Positions 11,027-21,476 of a stretch of 64,000 nt of DNA are shown in pieces. Numbering within the stretch: position 1 is the stretch's first letter; every line of letters starts with the position of its first letter. The stretch is from Hevea brasiliensis (Eukaryota > Streptophyta > Magnoliopsida > Malpighiales > Euphorbiaceae): NCBI RefSeq assembly GCF_030052815.1, contig NC_079494.1, forward strand, positions 38,736,467-38,800,466. The letters are read 5' to 3'. Below the pieces are notes generated by a model. It did no database searches. It was not told where the DNA came from and saw only the letters and a program-made list of their open reading frames with translations. Position numbers and translations under genes: made by a program.

Positions 11027-11123
11027 AGGGTTAGGTCTTCTTGGTGATTTTCTTTTCAAAACCTCATTCGTAATTGTTCAAGATATTCATCATAGTGTAA
11101 TCTTAGGGACTCCTTTCATTAAC

Positions 11124-12938
11124 TTGATAACTCCCTACAAGGTTAAAAATGATAGTATCTCCTTCAAAACTACAAAACAAACTCTTGTTTTCCCTTTCGT
11201 TACAAAACCAAAAACAAGAAATCTCAATATTATAAAAGCTTGTTCCATTTATAATAACGAGATTAATGTTTTAATAGAGGGAAAAAAGCAACACTTGTTG
11301 TATTTACAGCAAGATGTTTCTTTAACAAGAATTGAAAAACAATTACAAAATGATTTGGTAAAAAAGAGAATTTCGGATTTCAAAACCCAAATTGAAAGAG
11401 AAATTTGTTCCGATTTACCAAATGCCTTTTGGAACCGAAAACAACATATGGTAGATTTACCATATGAGAATGATTTCAATGAAAAACAGATACCTACAAA
11501 AGCTAGACCAATCCAAATGAATGCTGAACTAGAACAACACTGTCGTTCAGAAATTTTGGATTTAAATAAAAAAGGATTAATTACAGAATCTAGATCTTCT
11601 TGGAGTTGTGCAGCTTTTTATGTGAACAAAAATTTAGAAATAGAAAGAGGCACTCCTAGATTAGTAATTAATTACAAACCTTTGAATAAAGCTTTGAAAT
11701 GGATCAGGTATCCAATTCCAAACAAAAAAGATCTTTTACAAAAACTTCATTCTGCATTTGTATTTTCCAAATTTGATATGAAATCAGGATTTTGACAAAT
11801 ACAAATTGATCTAAAAGATAGATACAAAACCGCATTCACAGTTCCCTTTGGACAGTATGAGTGGAAAGTCATGACTTTTGGCTTGAAAAATGCCCCATCA
11901 GAATTCTAGAGAATTATGAATGAAATCTTTAATCCATATTCAAAATTTTGCATAGTCTATATAGATGATGTTCTTGTGTTCTCGAAGTCAATTGAACAAT
12001 ACTTCAAACACTTAAGAACATTCTTCTCTGTTACAAAACGAAATGGTCTTGCCGTTTCAAAATCAAAGATTTCTCTTTTCCAAACCAGAGTTAGGTTTCT
12101 AGGTCATTACATATCCCAAGGAACCATTACTCCAATAGAGAGAAGTCTAGAATTTTCAAACAAATTTCCTGACAAAATCTTGGATAAAACCCAGCTACAG
12201 AGATTCTTAGGTAGCTTGAATTATGTCTTAGATTTTTGTCCAAATATTAACCGTCTAGCAAAACCCTTGCATGATAGGTTAAAGAAAAACCCTGTTCCAT
12301 GGACAGATCATCACACTGAAGTGATCCGTCATATTAAAAAACAGGTCCAAACCATTCCTTGTCTGCATTTAGCAGATCCATTAGCCCCTAAGGTAGTCGA
12401 GACAGATGCCTCAGAGTTAGGTTATGGTGGAATTTTAAAACAAGTTCAAAACGGAAAAGAACAAATAGTTCAATTCCATTCTGCACATTGGAATGATTGT
12501 CAAAAGAAATACTCTACCATCAAAAAAGAGATTCTTGCAATTGTCATGTGCATACAAAAATTTCAAAGTGATTTATTAAATCAAAAATTTTTACTTAGAA
12601 TTGATTGCAAATCAGCCAAAGAAGTTTTGCAAAAAGATGTTCAAAATCTTGCATCAAAACAAATTTTTGCACGATGGCAAGCAATTTTAAGTATTTTTGA
12701 TTTTGAAATAGAATTTATAAAAGGAGATACAAATTCCATCCCAGACTTTCTAACCAGAGAATTTCTTCAAGACAGGCCAATGCCCAGAAAGAAAAATACC
12801 AAGGCTGAAGCCTCAGCCTCTACAAAACCAAACCCTACAAAACCTATCATCTCTTCTGCAAAACCTATTCAAACTTGGGCGTATATGGTCAAGCGTAAGA
12901 AGAATATCAATAAAAATTTATTGAATCTCAGCTCGTAA
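11124..12938 (+). pseudogene. Pararetroviral protease tail, reverse transcriptase and RNase H, with two stops
   Basis: One frame runs through 11124-12938 with two internal stops: TGA at 11793-11795 and TAG near 11907-11909. The protease tail (TPYKV) lies at the start. Reverse transcriptase follows: LVINYKPLNK near 11660, FDMKSGF before the first stop, FGLKNAPSEF before the second, and the catalytic YIDD at 11958-11969. RNase H begins near 12400 (ETDASELGYGG) and ends with a DFLTREFL connection near 12745. The enzyme would copy pregenomic RNA to DNA. This is the only polymerase in the EPRV cluster and is inactive as read. The domain order and lack of an integrase fit Caulimoviridae, not Ty3/gypsy. 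Confidence 0.88.
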
Positions 12939-12944
12939 ATGCAT

Positions 12945-14230
12945 ACAATGATTCAAAATGGATAGAATCATCGTCCAAATCCTCAAGTTCTTCAGCTCTA
13001 CAAAACATAACTCAAAGCCAATCAGGCCCAGAAAGGTAAATCTACAAAACCTATTTCCAAAACCCAAGAGAAAGGAGAGTCTTCCTCTCAAAAAACCCTT
13101 TCTCAAACTTTTCAAAACATTTCTCAAGCCCATGACATTTTACAAATAGATTTTCAAACCGATGTTTCCCAACCAAATTCTTCTCAAATAGTTTTGTCTC
13201 AAACAAAATTAAAAAAGAGGTCTTCGGAATGGATTACAAAAACCCATTTTCAAAATGTTTTGATCATAGAGGATGAGTTCTTACACCAAGATGCCTCTAT
13301 GGCAATTTCAAAAGCCTTTACAAAAGGATGGTATTACAAACCTTGGGATCTTTCCAAAACCCGAGCCTACTACCAAGCAATACTTGAATTTACTGGCTCA
13401 GCAAAATTCAAACATTTTTATCTAAAAGAAAATCATGCTGATCCGGCTTATTCAACCTGTCACATTCAAAACATCCTTAATCCTTCTGATTGGGGACAAG
13501 ACCTTACAAAACCAAAAATCTTCCCATTATCATTCCAAAACAAGATTGACCATTGCCAACATTTCACCATCGGGATTACCAACGTGCATGGTACAATACC
13601 TTTCTCATACAAAATCACAAGAATAGTCATTCATGGCTGTTCTATTTCCAAAAAATATTTGATCCTTCCAAAACCCCTTCATGGTTTGCTCAGTGGTGGA
13701 AGTATTTTGGTGCACTACCTGAAATTCTTACACCAGAAATATCAGAGAGTTTAAACCTTTTCAAAACCCATTACAAACCCTCACCCAAAGAGAAAAGGTT
13801 TCCTCCTCTTCTCTTGTTCTCTTCAAAATTCTTTTTACCTTGGGTTCTTATCTGGTTTTTTGAATTTTGACCCCAAGATGGACTGAATACAATCATCAGA
13901 AGGTTCAAGGTAAAATGGTGGGATTCATTTAATATCCCAGAAACAATTACAAACCAAGGAGTAAAAACCTGGCTTAAGGGAAAAAACCTTTTGCCACCAA
14001 GTCCTATACAAAACTTTTCAAATCAATTGTTTTTGGCCCAAAGATCACATGCTATGGCAAGATTAGCAGGAGCTAAAAATGATGAAGAATATTTTGCAAT
14101 AATGGAACAATTATTGCAAAACAGAACCAATTCATCTGCAGCCAATTCTGACTCAGAACCCATCATAGACTTGGGAGATGATGATGAAGAAGGTTGTCGT
14201 ACCTCTTCACAAATACAAAATCTGTTGTAA
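12945..14230 (+). pseudogene. Component A C-terminal region downstream of RNase H, frameshifted
   Basis: After the stop at 12938 the coding sense continues in shifted frames (about 12918-13030, 13035-13600, 13553-13870, 13991-14230). A Ser/Gln/Lys-rich linker leads to a region rich in aromatic residues (GWYYKPWDLSKTRAYYQ near 13340; WFAQWWKYFG near 13690) and an acidic end (DLGDDDEEG). I do not recognise a domain. It is not visibly related to the C-terminal region of the RT-less copies, although both occupy the same place before the shared hairpin. At least three frameshifts make it non-functional as read. Confidence 0.65.
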
Positions 14231-14233
14231 AAA

Positions 14234-14253
14234 GAGTGGTCCCAGCTCCACTC
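14234..14253 (+). promoter_or_regulatory. Conserved hairpin directly 3' of the ORF, component A
   Basis: GAGTGG and CCACTC pair around an 8-base loop, four bases after the stop codon. The same element follows the ORF in copies 1 (about 5538-5557, minus), 2 (21353-21372, one arm base changed) and 3 (28423-28442). In copy 4 it is altered in the loop (about 30451-30468). Conservation outside coding sequence suggests a role in RNA 3' processing, packaging or priming; the role is inferred. Confidence 0.5.
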
Positions 14254-14256
14254 CAT

Positions 14257-14290
14257 AAAAAAAAAAAAAAAGAAAAAAAAAATTTATTAA
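14257..14290 (+). repeat. Purine tract, component A (short allele)
   Basis: About 25-30 A-rich bases, the shortest of the five tracts. Same position as in the RT-less copies. Confidence 0.55.
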
Positions 14291-14585
14291 GACCGGCAAA
14301 AGAAATTTATGGCGGCAAAATTATCTATCTTGCTTTTCTACTTTTTACTTTTTGTAATTTTGAACTTTTACCTTTCTCTTTATTTTCCTTTATTTTTGTA
14401 ATCATTTTTATTCTCTTCCTTTATTTCAAAACCAGACAGACATCGCTCAATTCCATATCTTGTAATCGCTCACTTTTTACTATTCGCATGTGAAGGAGAC
14501 AAGAATCACTGTTCACACGTGAAGGCATCAAGTGGCAGACACTGTTCAAACTTTCAAAAATTACAAAGCTGCCCCTGGACACTTC

Positions 14586-14592
14586 TATTTAA
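14586..14592 (+). promoter_or_regulatory. Pararetrovirus TATA element, component A
   Basis: TATTTAA in the same conserved context as the RT-less copies. Near-identity of this promoter block between units with diverged coding regions is the core of the two-component argument. Confidence 0.6.
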
Positions 14593-15213
14593 GGAGGCAT
14601 CCATCCAAGGCAAGAGCAGGCCACTTCAAAGGAACAAAAGCTTACCCAAGCTTCTTCCTCTTCAAGCTTCTCCCTTCAAGCCGAGAATCCGAAGAAGGTC
14701 CTGAAGAAGTCTCACCGAGGTTCAGAAGGAGCAAGAAGGTCGATTCACTTCCCATCCTGCCTTACTTCTACCTCACCTACAAACCTACAAACCCTCAGAA
14801 TCTCCTTTGTAGTAGATCTTAGGAAGCTCATGTGCTGAGCAACCTTTGTAAGTCCTACCCGGAATTACATCTCCAAAACCTTTGTACAAATCTTACAAAT
14901 TTTATAAGATTTTAAAGTAAGTTTTCTTTAATTTCTTTTACAAAATTTCAAATTTATTTCTTTAGCATGCATATGGTCGGTTTAACCGCCTGATCTGCAT
15001 AAATATACGTATATATGTTCATAACGGACTGGCTCTGCCGCCTATTGAATATATACATGTATATTCATATTTAATTTACAAATTTAATTTTCATTTATGA
15101 AGATTTCCTTTCTTTGTGCCTTTTGTTTATTTCTTTAGTTATTTATATATTGTTCAAGATCTAGATTATTACTTCTTCCCTGTTAGCTCATCCCCCTTTC
15201 GATCTTAGGTCTT

Positions 15214-15302
15214 CTTGCTCTGATACCAAGGGACGCCTAAGATCTTGGACAACCAAGGGACGCCTGGGTATCAGAGCCTTAGGTCTTCTTGGTATCAGAG
15301 CC
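15214..15302 (+). other. Scrambled junction with three primer-site copies between component A and copy 2
   Basis: Within 90 bases there is one inverted primer site (about 15215-15229, GCTCTGATACCAAGG) and two direct ones (15267-15278 and 15290-15302). The string CAAGGGACGCC occurs twice and short pieces of unit-end sequence are interspersed. The last primer site is followed by an unusually long G-run (about 16 against 7 in copy 3). This looks like filler made during end joining at the viral discontinuity. Confidence 0.7.
15290..15302 (+). promoter_or_regulatory. tRNA-Met primer binding site, copy 2
   Basis: TGGTATCAGAGCC, followed by a G-run of about 16. It marks the start of minus-strand DNA synthesis and hence position 1 of the viral map by convention. 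Confidence 0.85.
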
Positions 15303-15524
15303 TGGGGGGGGGGGGGGGAAGCTTCTATTTAAGGTTCGGATTCACATTTAAACATTTTTGAGGTTGGTAAGATGATCTTAAGGTGATAAGACAGCTTCTT
15401 TAGAGGTGTAAACACGCCTGGGTTGTAAGTCCCGTGTTTAGCCGAGAGGGCGTTTTAGGGCAGTGATTCCTGGTGCGATTACCTCACTTAACTCAAAAGA
15501 TCAACCTAGAAAAATTCTTTAAGT

Positions 15525-17267
15525 ATGAATCCAATTTTCTGTAGGACAGTTTCTTCTTCAAACTCTTCTACCTCGTCCTCCGAGTCGAGAAAGATAGTTA
15601 ATAGTGAAGAAATAATAATCGAAAATTTTGGAAAATGTATAGATAATTGGGAAATTCCAAAAGTACAAAAGGATCAGATCTATCAGACTACAAAACTCAA
15701 TTTTTTCAAAACTGATTTCACAATCAAAACTGAAGAGAGAGATCTTCAGATTACAAAACCCTTTGAGACGATTTCTCTTCTGTCTCAAAAATCCTTACAA
15801 AAACATCGTGAAAAACAATACAAATACATCCATATAGGTTTAGTCCAAGTTGGAATTAAACCGCTTACAAAAGAAGGGTTGAACACCTCAATCCTAGCAG
15901 TTCTTAGAGATACTAGGTTCATAAACTTCCAGGACTCCTTGCTTAGTTCAGTCGAGTCTAGTTTGTGCAATGGACCAATATCTTTTGATTGCTATCCAAA
16001 TTTTACTGTTTCCTTAAACGACAGTAATATTACAAAATCCCTTGTTTTACAAATCAAAACTCACAATTACAAAATGCTTGAAGGATCTATTCCTCTTGCA
16101 CTGATTTACAAAATTCATTACAAAGCTATGATTTCTGCTTTTGCCACAAAACATAAGTTTCAAAGCAAAAGAGGAGAAACTTTGCTTTTACAAACTGATC
16201 TTACAAAATCCAATACTGTAATCCCTAGATCTATCCAATGGAAGGACATAACCCTACCAGAAGAATGGATTTTAGAAGGTGCAGTAGAACCAAAATCTTC
16301 AAAAATAGTTGAGCCAAACGTTCAACTTAGGCAAGTAACTCAGTATGACGATGGAAGAGTCAGCCTTAGCTTTAACAGAAGTCTTAGGTTTTCAGATGAT
16401 TCCTCAACGTCTAGTACTGTTGACATAGGAAGAGTATCTCGTATACCTTCTGTCATTAGTTTGCCTGTTACAAAACCAGTTGAAATACAAAATATACAGC
16501 CTAGGTATTCTACCTCAGATTTACCTAGCTCTTCTAGGTTTTCTACTCCAGAAATACCTAGATCCACTTTACAAAACGTGAATTACTCTACAAATGTTCC
16601 ACATCCAGTTTATACAAATTTACAAAACGAGTCTGTTCAGGATGAAACCCAAACAGAGTCAGAACCTACTTCTCCTACCTTTTCAGCCATTACAGAAAAT
16701 GTAAACCATGAACTTAATGTGCTTGAAAAAGAATTTGAAGTAGACAGACAATATTTGCGTGATGATTTTTATTCTCCAAAGAATCATAAAAAGCAAATAT
16801 GGTTTTTCAAAAATTTTGATAATCAAAGAGAAGAAATTCAAAAGAAATATTATGACTTTGTACACCAACACAGAGTTCATATTCTTTTCTTTGATTGGTT
16901 TGAGATGTATGCTAAAGAGCATAACATTTCATATCCGTTTTCCAAAACTCCAAAAACTTTCAAAAAATCAGTTCCAGTTTCAAAACCTTCTCCAATTACA
17001 AAACCTAAACAACAGGAGCCAGAAGATAATCAATCTGAGTTCATTGCAGCTCTAAAAGATCTTCTAAAGAAAGCAGAAGAAAAACTGTCTGCTAAACAAG
17101 CAGAAGAAAAACTGTCTGTTAATCCTGTTACTGTTAGAAACAAAGTTCCTGAATGGGAAATTTCAGATGGTAGAAAAATACAGCCTGAACATCCTCCTCT
17201 TAGGATAGTAAAAATTCCCCACTTGGAACAAACAGTAGAAGCAAATTTCTTACAAAATTCCAAATGA
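15525..17267 (+). CDS. EPRV movement protein and N-terminal polyprotein part, copy 2 (580 codons)
   Basis: The ATG at 15525 is the first after the primer site in a frame shared by copies 1, 3 and 4 and by the fragment at 4222. Residues about 1-97 are Ser-rich and charged. About 98-250 form a 30K-type movement protein core (HIGLVQVGIKPLT near 104, SLLSSVESSLCNGP near 140, then alternating beta-strand-like blocks). About 300-370 is Ser/Pro-rich, and 395-520 is highly charged and partly coiled-coil-like (ELNVLEKEFEVDRQYL). The protein would enlarge plasmodesmata for cell-to-cell spread. The frame stops at 17267 because of a small indel; the coat-protein frame continues at once in another frame. 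Confidence 0.8.
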   Translation: MNPIFCRTVSSSNSSTSSSESRKIVNSEEIIIENFGKCIDNWEIPKVQKDQIYQTTKLNFFKTDFTIKTEERDLQITKPFETISLLSQKSLQKHREKQYKYIHIGLVQVGIKPLTKEGLNTSILAVLRDTRFINFQDSLLSSVESSLCNGPISFDCYPNFTVSLNDSNITKSLVLQIKTHNYKMLEGSIPLALIYKIHYKAMISAFATKHKFQSKRGETLLLQTDLTKSNTVIPRSIQWKDITLPEEWILEGAVEPKSSKIVEPNVQLRQVTQYDDGRVSLSFNRSLRFSDDSSTSSTVDIGRVSRIPSVISLPVTKPVEIQNIQPRYSTSDLPSSSRFSTPEIPRSTLQNVNYSTNVPHPVYTNLQNESVQDETQTESEPTSPTFSAITENVNHELNVLEKEFEVDRQYLRDDFYSPKNHKKQIWFFKNFDNQREEIQKKYYDFVHQHRVHILFFDWFEMYAKEHNISYPFSKTPKTFKKSVPVSKPSPITKPKQQEPEDNQSEFIAALKDLLKKAEEKLSAKQAEEKLSVNPVTVRNKVPEWEISDGRKIQPEHPPLRIVKIPHLEQTVEANFLQNSK

Positions 17268-18345
17268 AAGTGATTCTGTGAACATAAAAAACATTGTTTT
17301 ACAGAATAACTTTACAAATGCCCATTTGCATACCATTGGTAAGCAATTACAAAAAATGGAACAAAACCAACAGGCTACAGTTTCCCAAATTGAAACCAAG
17401 CCGGATACAAAATTGAAAAACCCAATTTTCAAACCATTCCAAATTTCCAAAAATAGTCAAAAAGATTTACAAAACAACAATAATTCTGAATTCATCCAGG
17501 CTTTGAGAGACATGAAAACTAGGCTAGAAGCTTCAACTTCTACTCCAGTAGCACCTGAAACACCTCAAACTTCCCAAAGGAGTGTCAATATAATTGAGGA
17601 AGATTCAGATTCAGACATCCAAAGCCAAGAAAACCAGCTCATCCAAACTGAAGAAATTCAGTCTTCAAAACCCTTACAAATCAATAGACTTTATTGGCCG
17701 CGGGTAGCAACACCTCTCCCAATAACAGCTCCAGACTTAGGCATAGAAAATAGATCTGAAATCCTGACCCAGTCTAAATTCAATGCCTCTACTGTCTATG
17801 AATGGAACATAGATGGTATGTCTGAATACAACATCTTGAATTTGCTCCAGCAAATGACCATGGTAGCAAATGCTTACAAAACCCAAACTGGAACCCCAGA
17901 CAGAGTTATTGCTGAACTCCTCATTGCAGGATTCTCAGGACAGCTCAAAGGATGGTGGGATTATCATCTCACTAACCTACAAAAATCTGAGATTCTAGAA
18001 TCCATACAAACTCAAGAAGATGGCGTGCCAATTCTTGATGAGTTAGGCCAACCAATCCCAGATGCAGTAGCCACCTTGATTGTAACAATTTCCTTACATT
18101 TCGTAGGTGACCCATCCCATCTTAAGGATAAGAATGCCGAACTCCTTTCAAACCTTAGATGCAAAAAACTGAGTGATTTTCAGTATTACAAAACCACTTT
18201 TCTTACTAGGGTAATGCTTAGAGAAGATTCTAGTCAGCCCTTTTGGAAAGAAAAATTCCTTGCTGGACTTCCGATCCTTTTAGAGAAAAGGTTAGGAATA
18301 AAATTAAGGAAGCATTTGAAAATCAAATCCCGTATGATAAATTAA
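17268..18345 (+). pseudogene. EPRV coat-protein region, copy 2, frameshifted at both ends
   Basis: Open from about 17256 (first ATG 17278) to 18345. The N-terminal part is charged (QLQKMEQNQQATVSQIETK). The middle has YEWNIDGMSEYNILNLLQQM and a GFSGQLKGWWDYHL block that resembles the coat-protein core of caulimovirids. It ends after WKEKFLAGLP through a one-base loss near 18285 relative to copies 1 and 4. The same sense resumes in the overlapping frame from 18243. The role, capsid formation around viral DNA, is family knowledge. Confidence 0.7.
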
Positions 18346-19136
18346 CCTATGGTGAACTAGTCAGTCTCACTCAAAAAGAAGGTTTAAAAATCTGTCAGGA
18401 TTTGAAATTACAAAAACATTTGAAATGGGAAATGAGAAAAACTCGCCAAGAGTTAGGATCTTTCTGCAAACAATTTGAAATAGGAACCAAAAACCCTACT
18501 CCAGACTGTGGAGGAAGTTGTAGCAGAAAACCTTATAAAAAATCATCCCAAAAATACAAAAACTCTTCAAAACTAGAAAAAGATTCCTATTACAAAAAAC
18601 TTCCAAAAAAGACTAGTAAACCTAGTCCTCAATCCAAATCAAAGATCAAAAATTTCACTTGCTACAAATGTGGCAACAAGGGCCACACTGCAAATTTTTG
18701 CAAGTTAAACAAAAAACTTCATGAGTTGCAATTAGAAGAAGAAGTTATTAATAAGATAACTGCTCTTTTAATTGAAGCCGAAAGTGAGTCCAGTAATTCT
18801 GAACCCATAAAAAATGAAGAAGGATTACAAATTGATGAATTAATCACAAGTTCATCATCCAGTTCAGATTCTGAAAATGAACTGTTTACAAAACCAAAAT
18901 TGAAAATCAATGTTCTTTCAAAAGACCAGAAGTTACTCTTAGAAATCCTTACACAGGTTGAAGATTCTCAACTACAAAAGGAATTTTTAGGAAAACTTTT
19001 AAAAACCTTTGAAGAACAACCAATACAAAAACCTTCTATTCTGCCCTCTGTTTCAAAAAACACATATGACCTTGCGGCCATATTGGGTAGAAAGAAGACT
19101 TCAAAACAACCAACTGTTTCAGTCCAAAGCCTCTAG
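18243..19136 (+). CDS. CCHC zinc knuckle and linker before protease, copy 2
   Basis: Effective start is just after the frameshift near 18285; the ATG at 18243 is incidental. The knuckle CYKCGNKGHTANFC lies at 18660-18701 with all four ligands (C, C, H, C), preceded by a Lys/Ser-rich basic stretch. It is the nucleic-acid-binding part of the coat region. A Glu/Ser-rich linker and LLLEILTQVEDSQLQKEFLG follow. The TAG at 19134-19136 ends the frame; copies 1, 3 and 4 read through here. Confidence 0.75.
   Translation: MERKIPCWTSDPFREKVRNKIKEAFENQIPYDKLTYGELVSLTQKEGLKICQDLKLQKHLKWEMRKTRQELGSFCKQFEIGTKNPTPDCGGSCSRKPYKKSSQKYKNSSKLEKDSYYKKLPKKTSKPSPQSKSKIKNFTCYKCGNKGHTANFCKLNKKLHELQLEEEVINKITALLIEAESESSNSEPIKNEEGLQIDELITSSSSSSDSENELFTKPKLKINVLSKDQKLLLEILTQVEDSQLQKEFLGKLLKTFEEQPIQKPSILPSVSKNTYDLAAILGRKKTSKQPTVSVQSL
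18660..18701 (+). other. CCHC zinc-knuckle motif
   Basis: C-x2-C-x4-H-x4-C spacing is intact. In copy 3 the equivalent (about 25744-25790) is destroyed by several small changes. In copy 1 (about 8215-8265, minus) and copy 4 (about 33110-33160, minus) the ligands are readable. Confidence 0.85.
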
Positions 19137-21350
19137 GAAGAAATAACAGCTGTTAAGATTGAACTTAACGAGCTTAAGGAAAAACAGGCACAGGACTCAG
19201 AAACACTTCAAATATTACTTTCAAAACAAATCAATGAAGAAGTCGAAAAAGAAGATGAAGAAAATACTTTAGAAATTCAAAGTCTTGAAAAACCTACAAA
19301 AGAATTTCTCTTCATTCTTAATGAGATTTCTTTCAGAAAATATTTGATTAGAATTTCGATAGTTTTTTCAAAAGATTTCAAGATCGATACAATTGCCTTA
19401 TTTGATACAGTGTATATAAATTGTATTAAAGACGGCATTGTTCCAGAAAAATTCCAAGAAAAAACTACTGAAAATCTTTCAGCTGCAAACAATTCCAAAA
19501 TCAAAATCAAATACAAAACAGAGGCTTCAATAGCTAATTCAAATCTCCTTCTACAAACTTCATTTGTTTTAATAAAAGATATCAGTCATAGTGTCATTTT
19601 AGGGACCCCTTTTATCAATCTGATTACTCCTTACAAAGTCAACTATGATAGTATTTCTTTTAAAACAAAAAATCAAAATCTTGTTTTCCCTTTTGTTGAA
19701 AAACCCAATACAAAGAATTTGAATATCATAAAGGCTTACTCCATTTATGATAACCAAATAAATGTTTTGGAACAGGAAACAGGACAGCATTTACAAAAAA
19801 CACGATTCTTTTTAAACAAGCTTATTTTCAAAAATCAATTTTTTGATTACTGCTTATTACAAACTAACCCTTATGAGTTTTTGCAGATGACAGAATCACC
19901 CAACAATGGAGATTTAGTCCACTTTGGACCAATAGTCCTCTCCAAAACTCCTGCTCAAAAATTCAGAATTAATGTAGCCAGAACTGCATATGTTCCCTCA
20001 GAAAGGCACCAATGTTTATTAGATAATCTTTGGACTCTAATACAAAACAAACGATTGGGAGTAACAGCTCTCAATGCACTTTGTATTGAGTTTGAAGAAG
20101 CTCATAATTATGTGGCTGACCTTCTTAGCAGAATTAAATATCATGAGGATCATATCATGGTAGCTCAATCATTCATTGAGTTTTTACAAAACCAAATTTT
20201 ATACAATTCCATTACATCCAGAATTAGTCCATCAGATCCATCCTCTTCTAACCAAAATCATCACCTTGAATTACAAAAACAGGAATTTGAAGGCCTAGGA
20301 TCCCCACTGGATTCTAGTGTAAAAATTCAAAGACGAAGGACTGAAGGCCTAGGATCCCCACTGGATTCTAGTGTAAAATTACCATTGGCCCCACTGGTCA
20401 ATGTGAAAAATTATCACCACAGTGAAGTCCTCTTTACTTCACTTGGGGCCAATAGGTCCTTAGAACATTTCCAAACCCGTTGTCTTTCGAAGAAATTCAG
20501 ACAACAAGTTCTCAACGGTCTTCCTCAAGAGATCCGCGAGCAGATCCTACAAAATATCATCCAGTCCAGAATCAACGAACAACTAGATGTTTTCCAAAAA
20601 TGTCTCAATTTTACAAAAAGCAATCAGCAAGGTCACAATGGATGGTCATGGGAATGGGAGTACTACTCAAAACCCCGTTTTCATTGCACTCAAGAACATC
20701 CTAACAGATATCCTTTGTGCTATCCAGACTGTGAACACAGCTTAGATTTCAGCATTCCCCGCTTCAAAACCACTCAGATGTCTGGTACCCGGTATCTAGA
20801 CGCCCGAGAACTATTCAAATGGGGCATGTTAGCTGGAGTCCGAGTTACAAAATCTGATTGTGAAATGACAAGGTTTTTGGGAAATAGAGTCCTTCAAGAG
20901 GTAAGAAGACTATTATTCTTCCTAAAACCAGTCAACATACAAATTATTTCAACACCTCCAGAAGTATTAGCAAATGGAGAGCTACAACAAGCGATCCATT
21001 ACTTCTACCTGGATACAAAACAACCTACTCTCTATCATCTTCCAGATTGGCCATGCAATCATGAAGATTATTTCGTCCAACTCAACAGATGGCGAGCAAA
21101 GACAGTTGTCGATAACTGGCGAAAACACCGATATCCAGAATATGGACTAATCCATACGGGTACATACTCTCGGATATTTGTTCATTATGAACATTTGCCA
21201 GCTCCAAAACGCTTTCATATTGAAACAAGGTATGAAAATTACATGGATCAGTATGAAAGTCATTACGACTTATCCTCTGTCTCGTCAGATGAAGAAACAA
21301 GTGACGATGAGGAGACATGGCACAACTTACAAAACCTGAGAGAAGGATAG
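19137..21350 (+). pseudogene. Protease and unknown C-terminal region, copy 2 (protease motif damaged)
   Basis: Open from the stop at 19136 to 21350 (738 codons). The protease active-site block at about 19398-19425 reads ALFDTV instead of the DTG of copies 1, 3 and 4, through a small loss, so this copy would lack protease activity. VILGTPFI follows near 19600. From about 19770 the sequence is the C-terminal region found only in RT-less copies: SERHQCLLDNLWTL, HNYVADLLSRIKYHEDHIMVAQ, the doubled GLGSPLDSSVK repeat (about 20295-20380), an HCTQEHPNRYPLCYPDC stretch near 20685 and an acidic C-terminus. I see no YIDD or RNase H signature. It could be a structural or host-interaction domain; I cannot assign it. 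Confidence 0.75.
20290..20380 (+). repeat. Two-unit tandem repeat inside the unknown C-terminal region
   Basis: About 32 bases encoding GLGSPLDSSVK occur twice with a period near 54 bases. Also present in copies 1 (about 6535-6630), 3 (about 27365-27455) and 4 (about 31435-31520), so it predates the copies. Absent from component A. Confidence 0.75.
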
Positions 21351-21376
21351 AAAGAGTGGTCCCAGCTCCAGTCCAT

Positions 21377-21476
21377 AAAAAAAAAAAAAAACAAAAAAAA
21401 AGAAAGAAAAGAAAGAGAAAAGAAAAGAAAAAGAAAAGAAAAAGAAAAGAAAAGAAAAAGAAAAGAAAAAGAAAAA
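21377..21476 (+). repeat. Purine tract, copy 2 (long allele)
   Basis: About 100 bases of A with AAAAG/AAAAAG repeats, the longest of the five. Long ORFs on the opposite strand here (poly-Phe/Leu) are artefacts of composition. Confidence 0.65.

Larger units (their letters stand above)
11027..15213 (+). mobile_element. EPRV component A: 5'-truncated unit carrying RT and RNase H
   Basis: After scrambled joining sequence (11027-11100) this unit begins inside the protease and continues through reverse transcriptase, RNase H and a distinct C-terminal region to 14230. It then has the same hairpin, promoter and leader block as the RT-less copies. In the overlapping protease tail (11124-11270) it is only roughly three-quarters identical in protein to copies 1-4, yet 14231-15213 is nearly the same as 21351-22410. 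Movement protein, coat protein and the primer-site end are absent. Confidence 0.85.

Noticed and set aside
11124..12938. Component A as a Ty3/gypsy element inserted into the EPRVs
   Set aside because: Its protease-RT-RNase H is followed by no integrase, its protease tail resembles the EPRV copies, and it ends in the EPRV promoter and leader without LTRs.
15267..15302. tRNA genes suggested by TGGTATCAGAGC words here and at 11014, 22418, 29434, 45181 and 52826
   Set aside because: They are 12-13-base primer sites complementary to tRNA-Met; no cloverleaf or A/B boxes surround them.
20290..20380. CRISPR-like or satellite array in the EPRV coding region
   Set aside because: Only two in-frame coding repeats, in a plant nuclear context.
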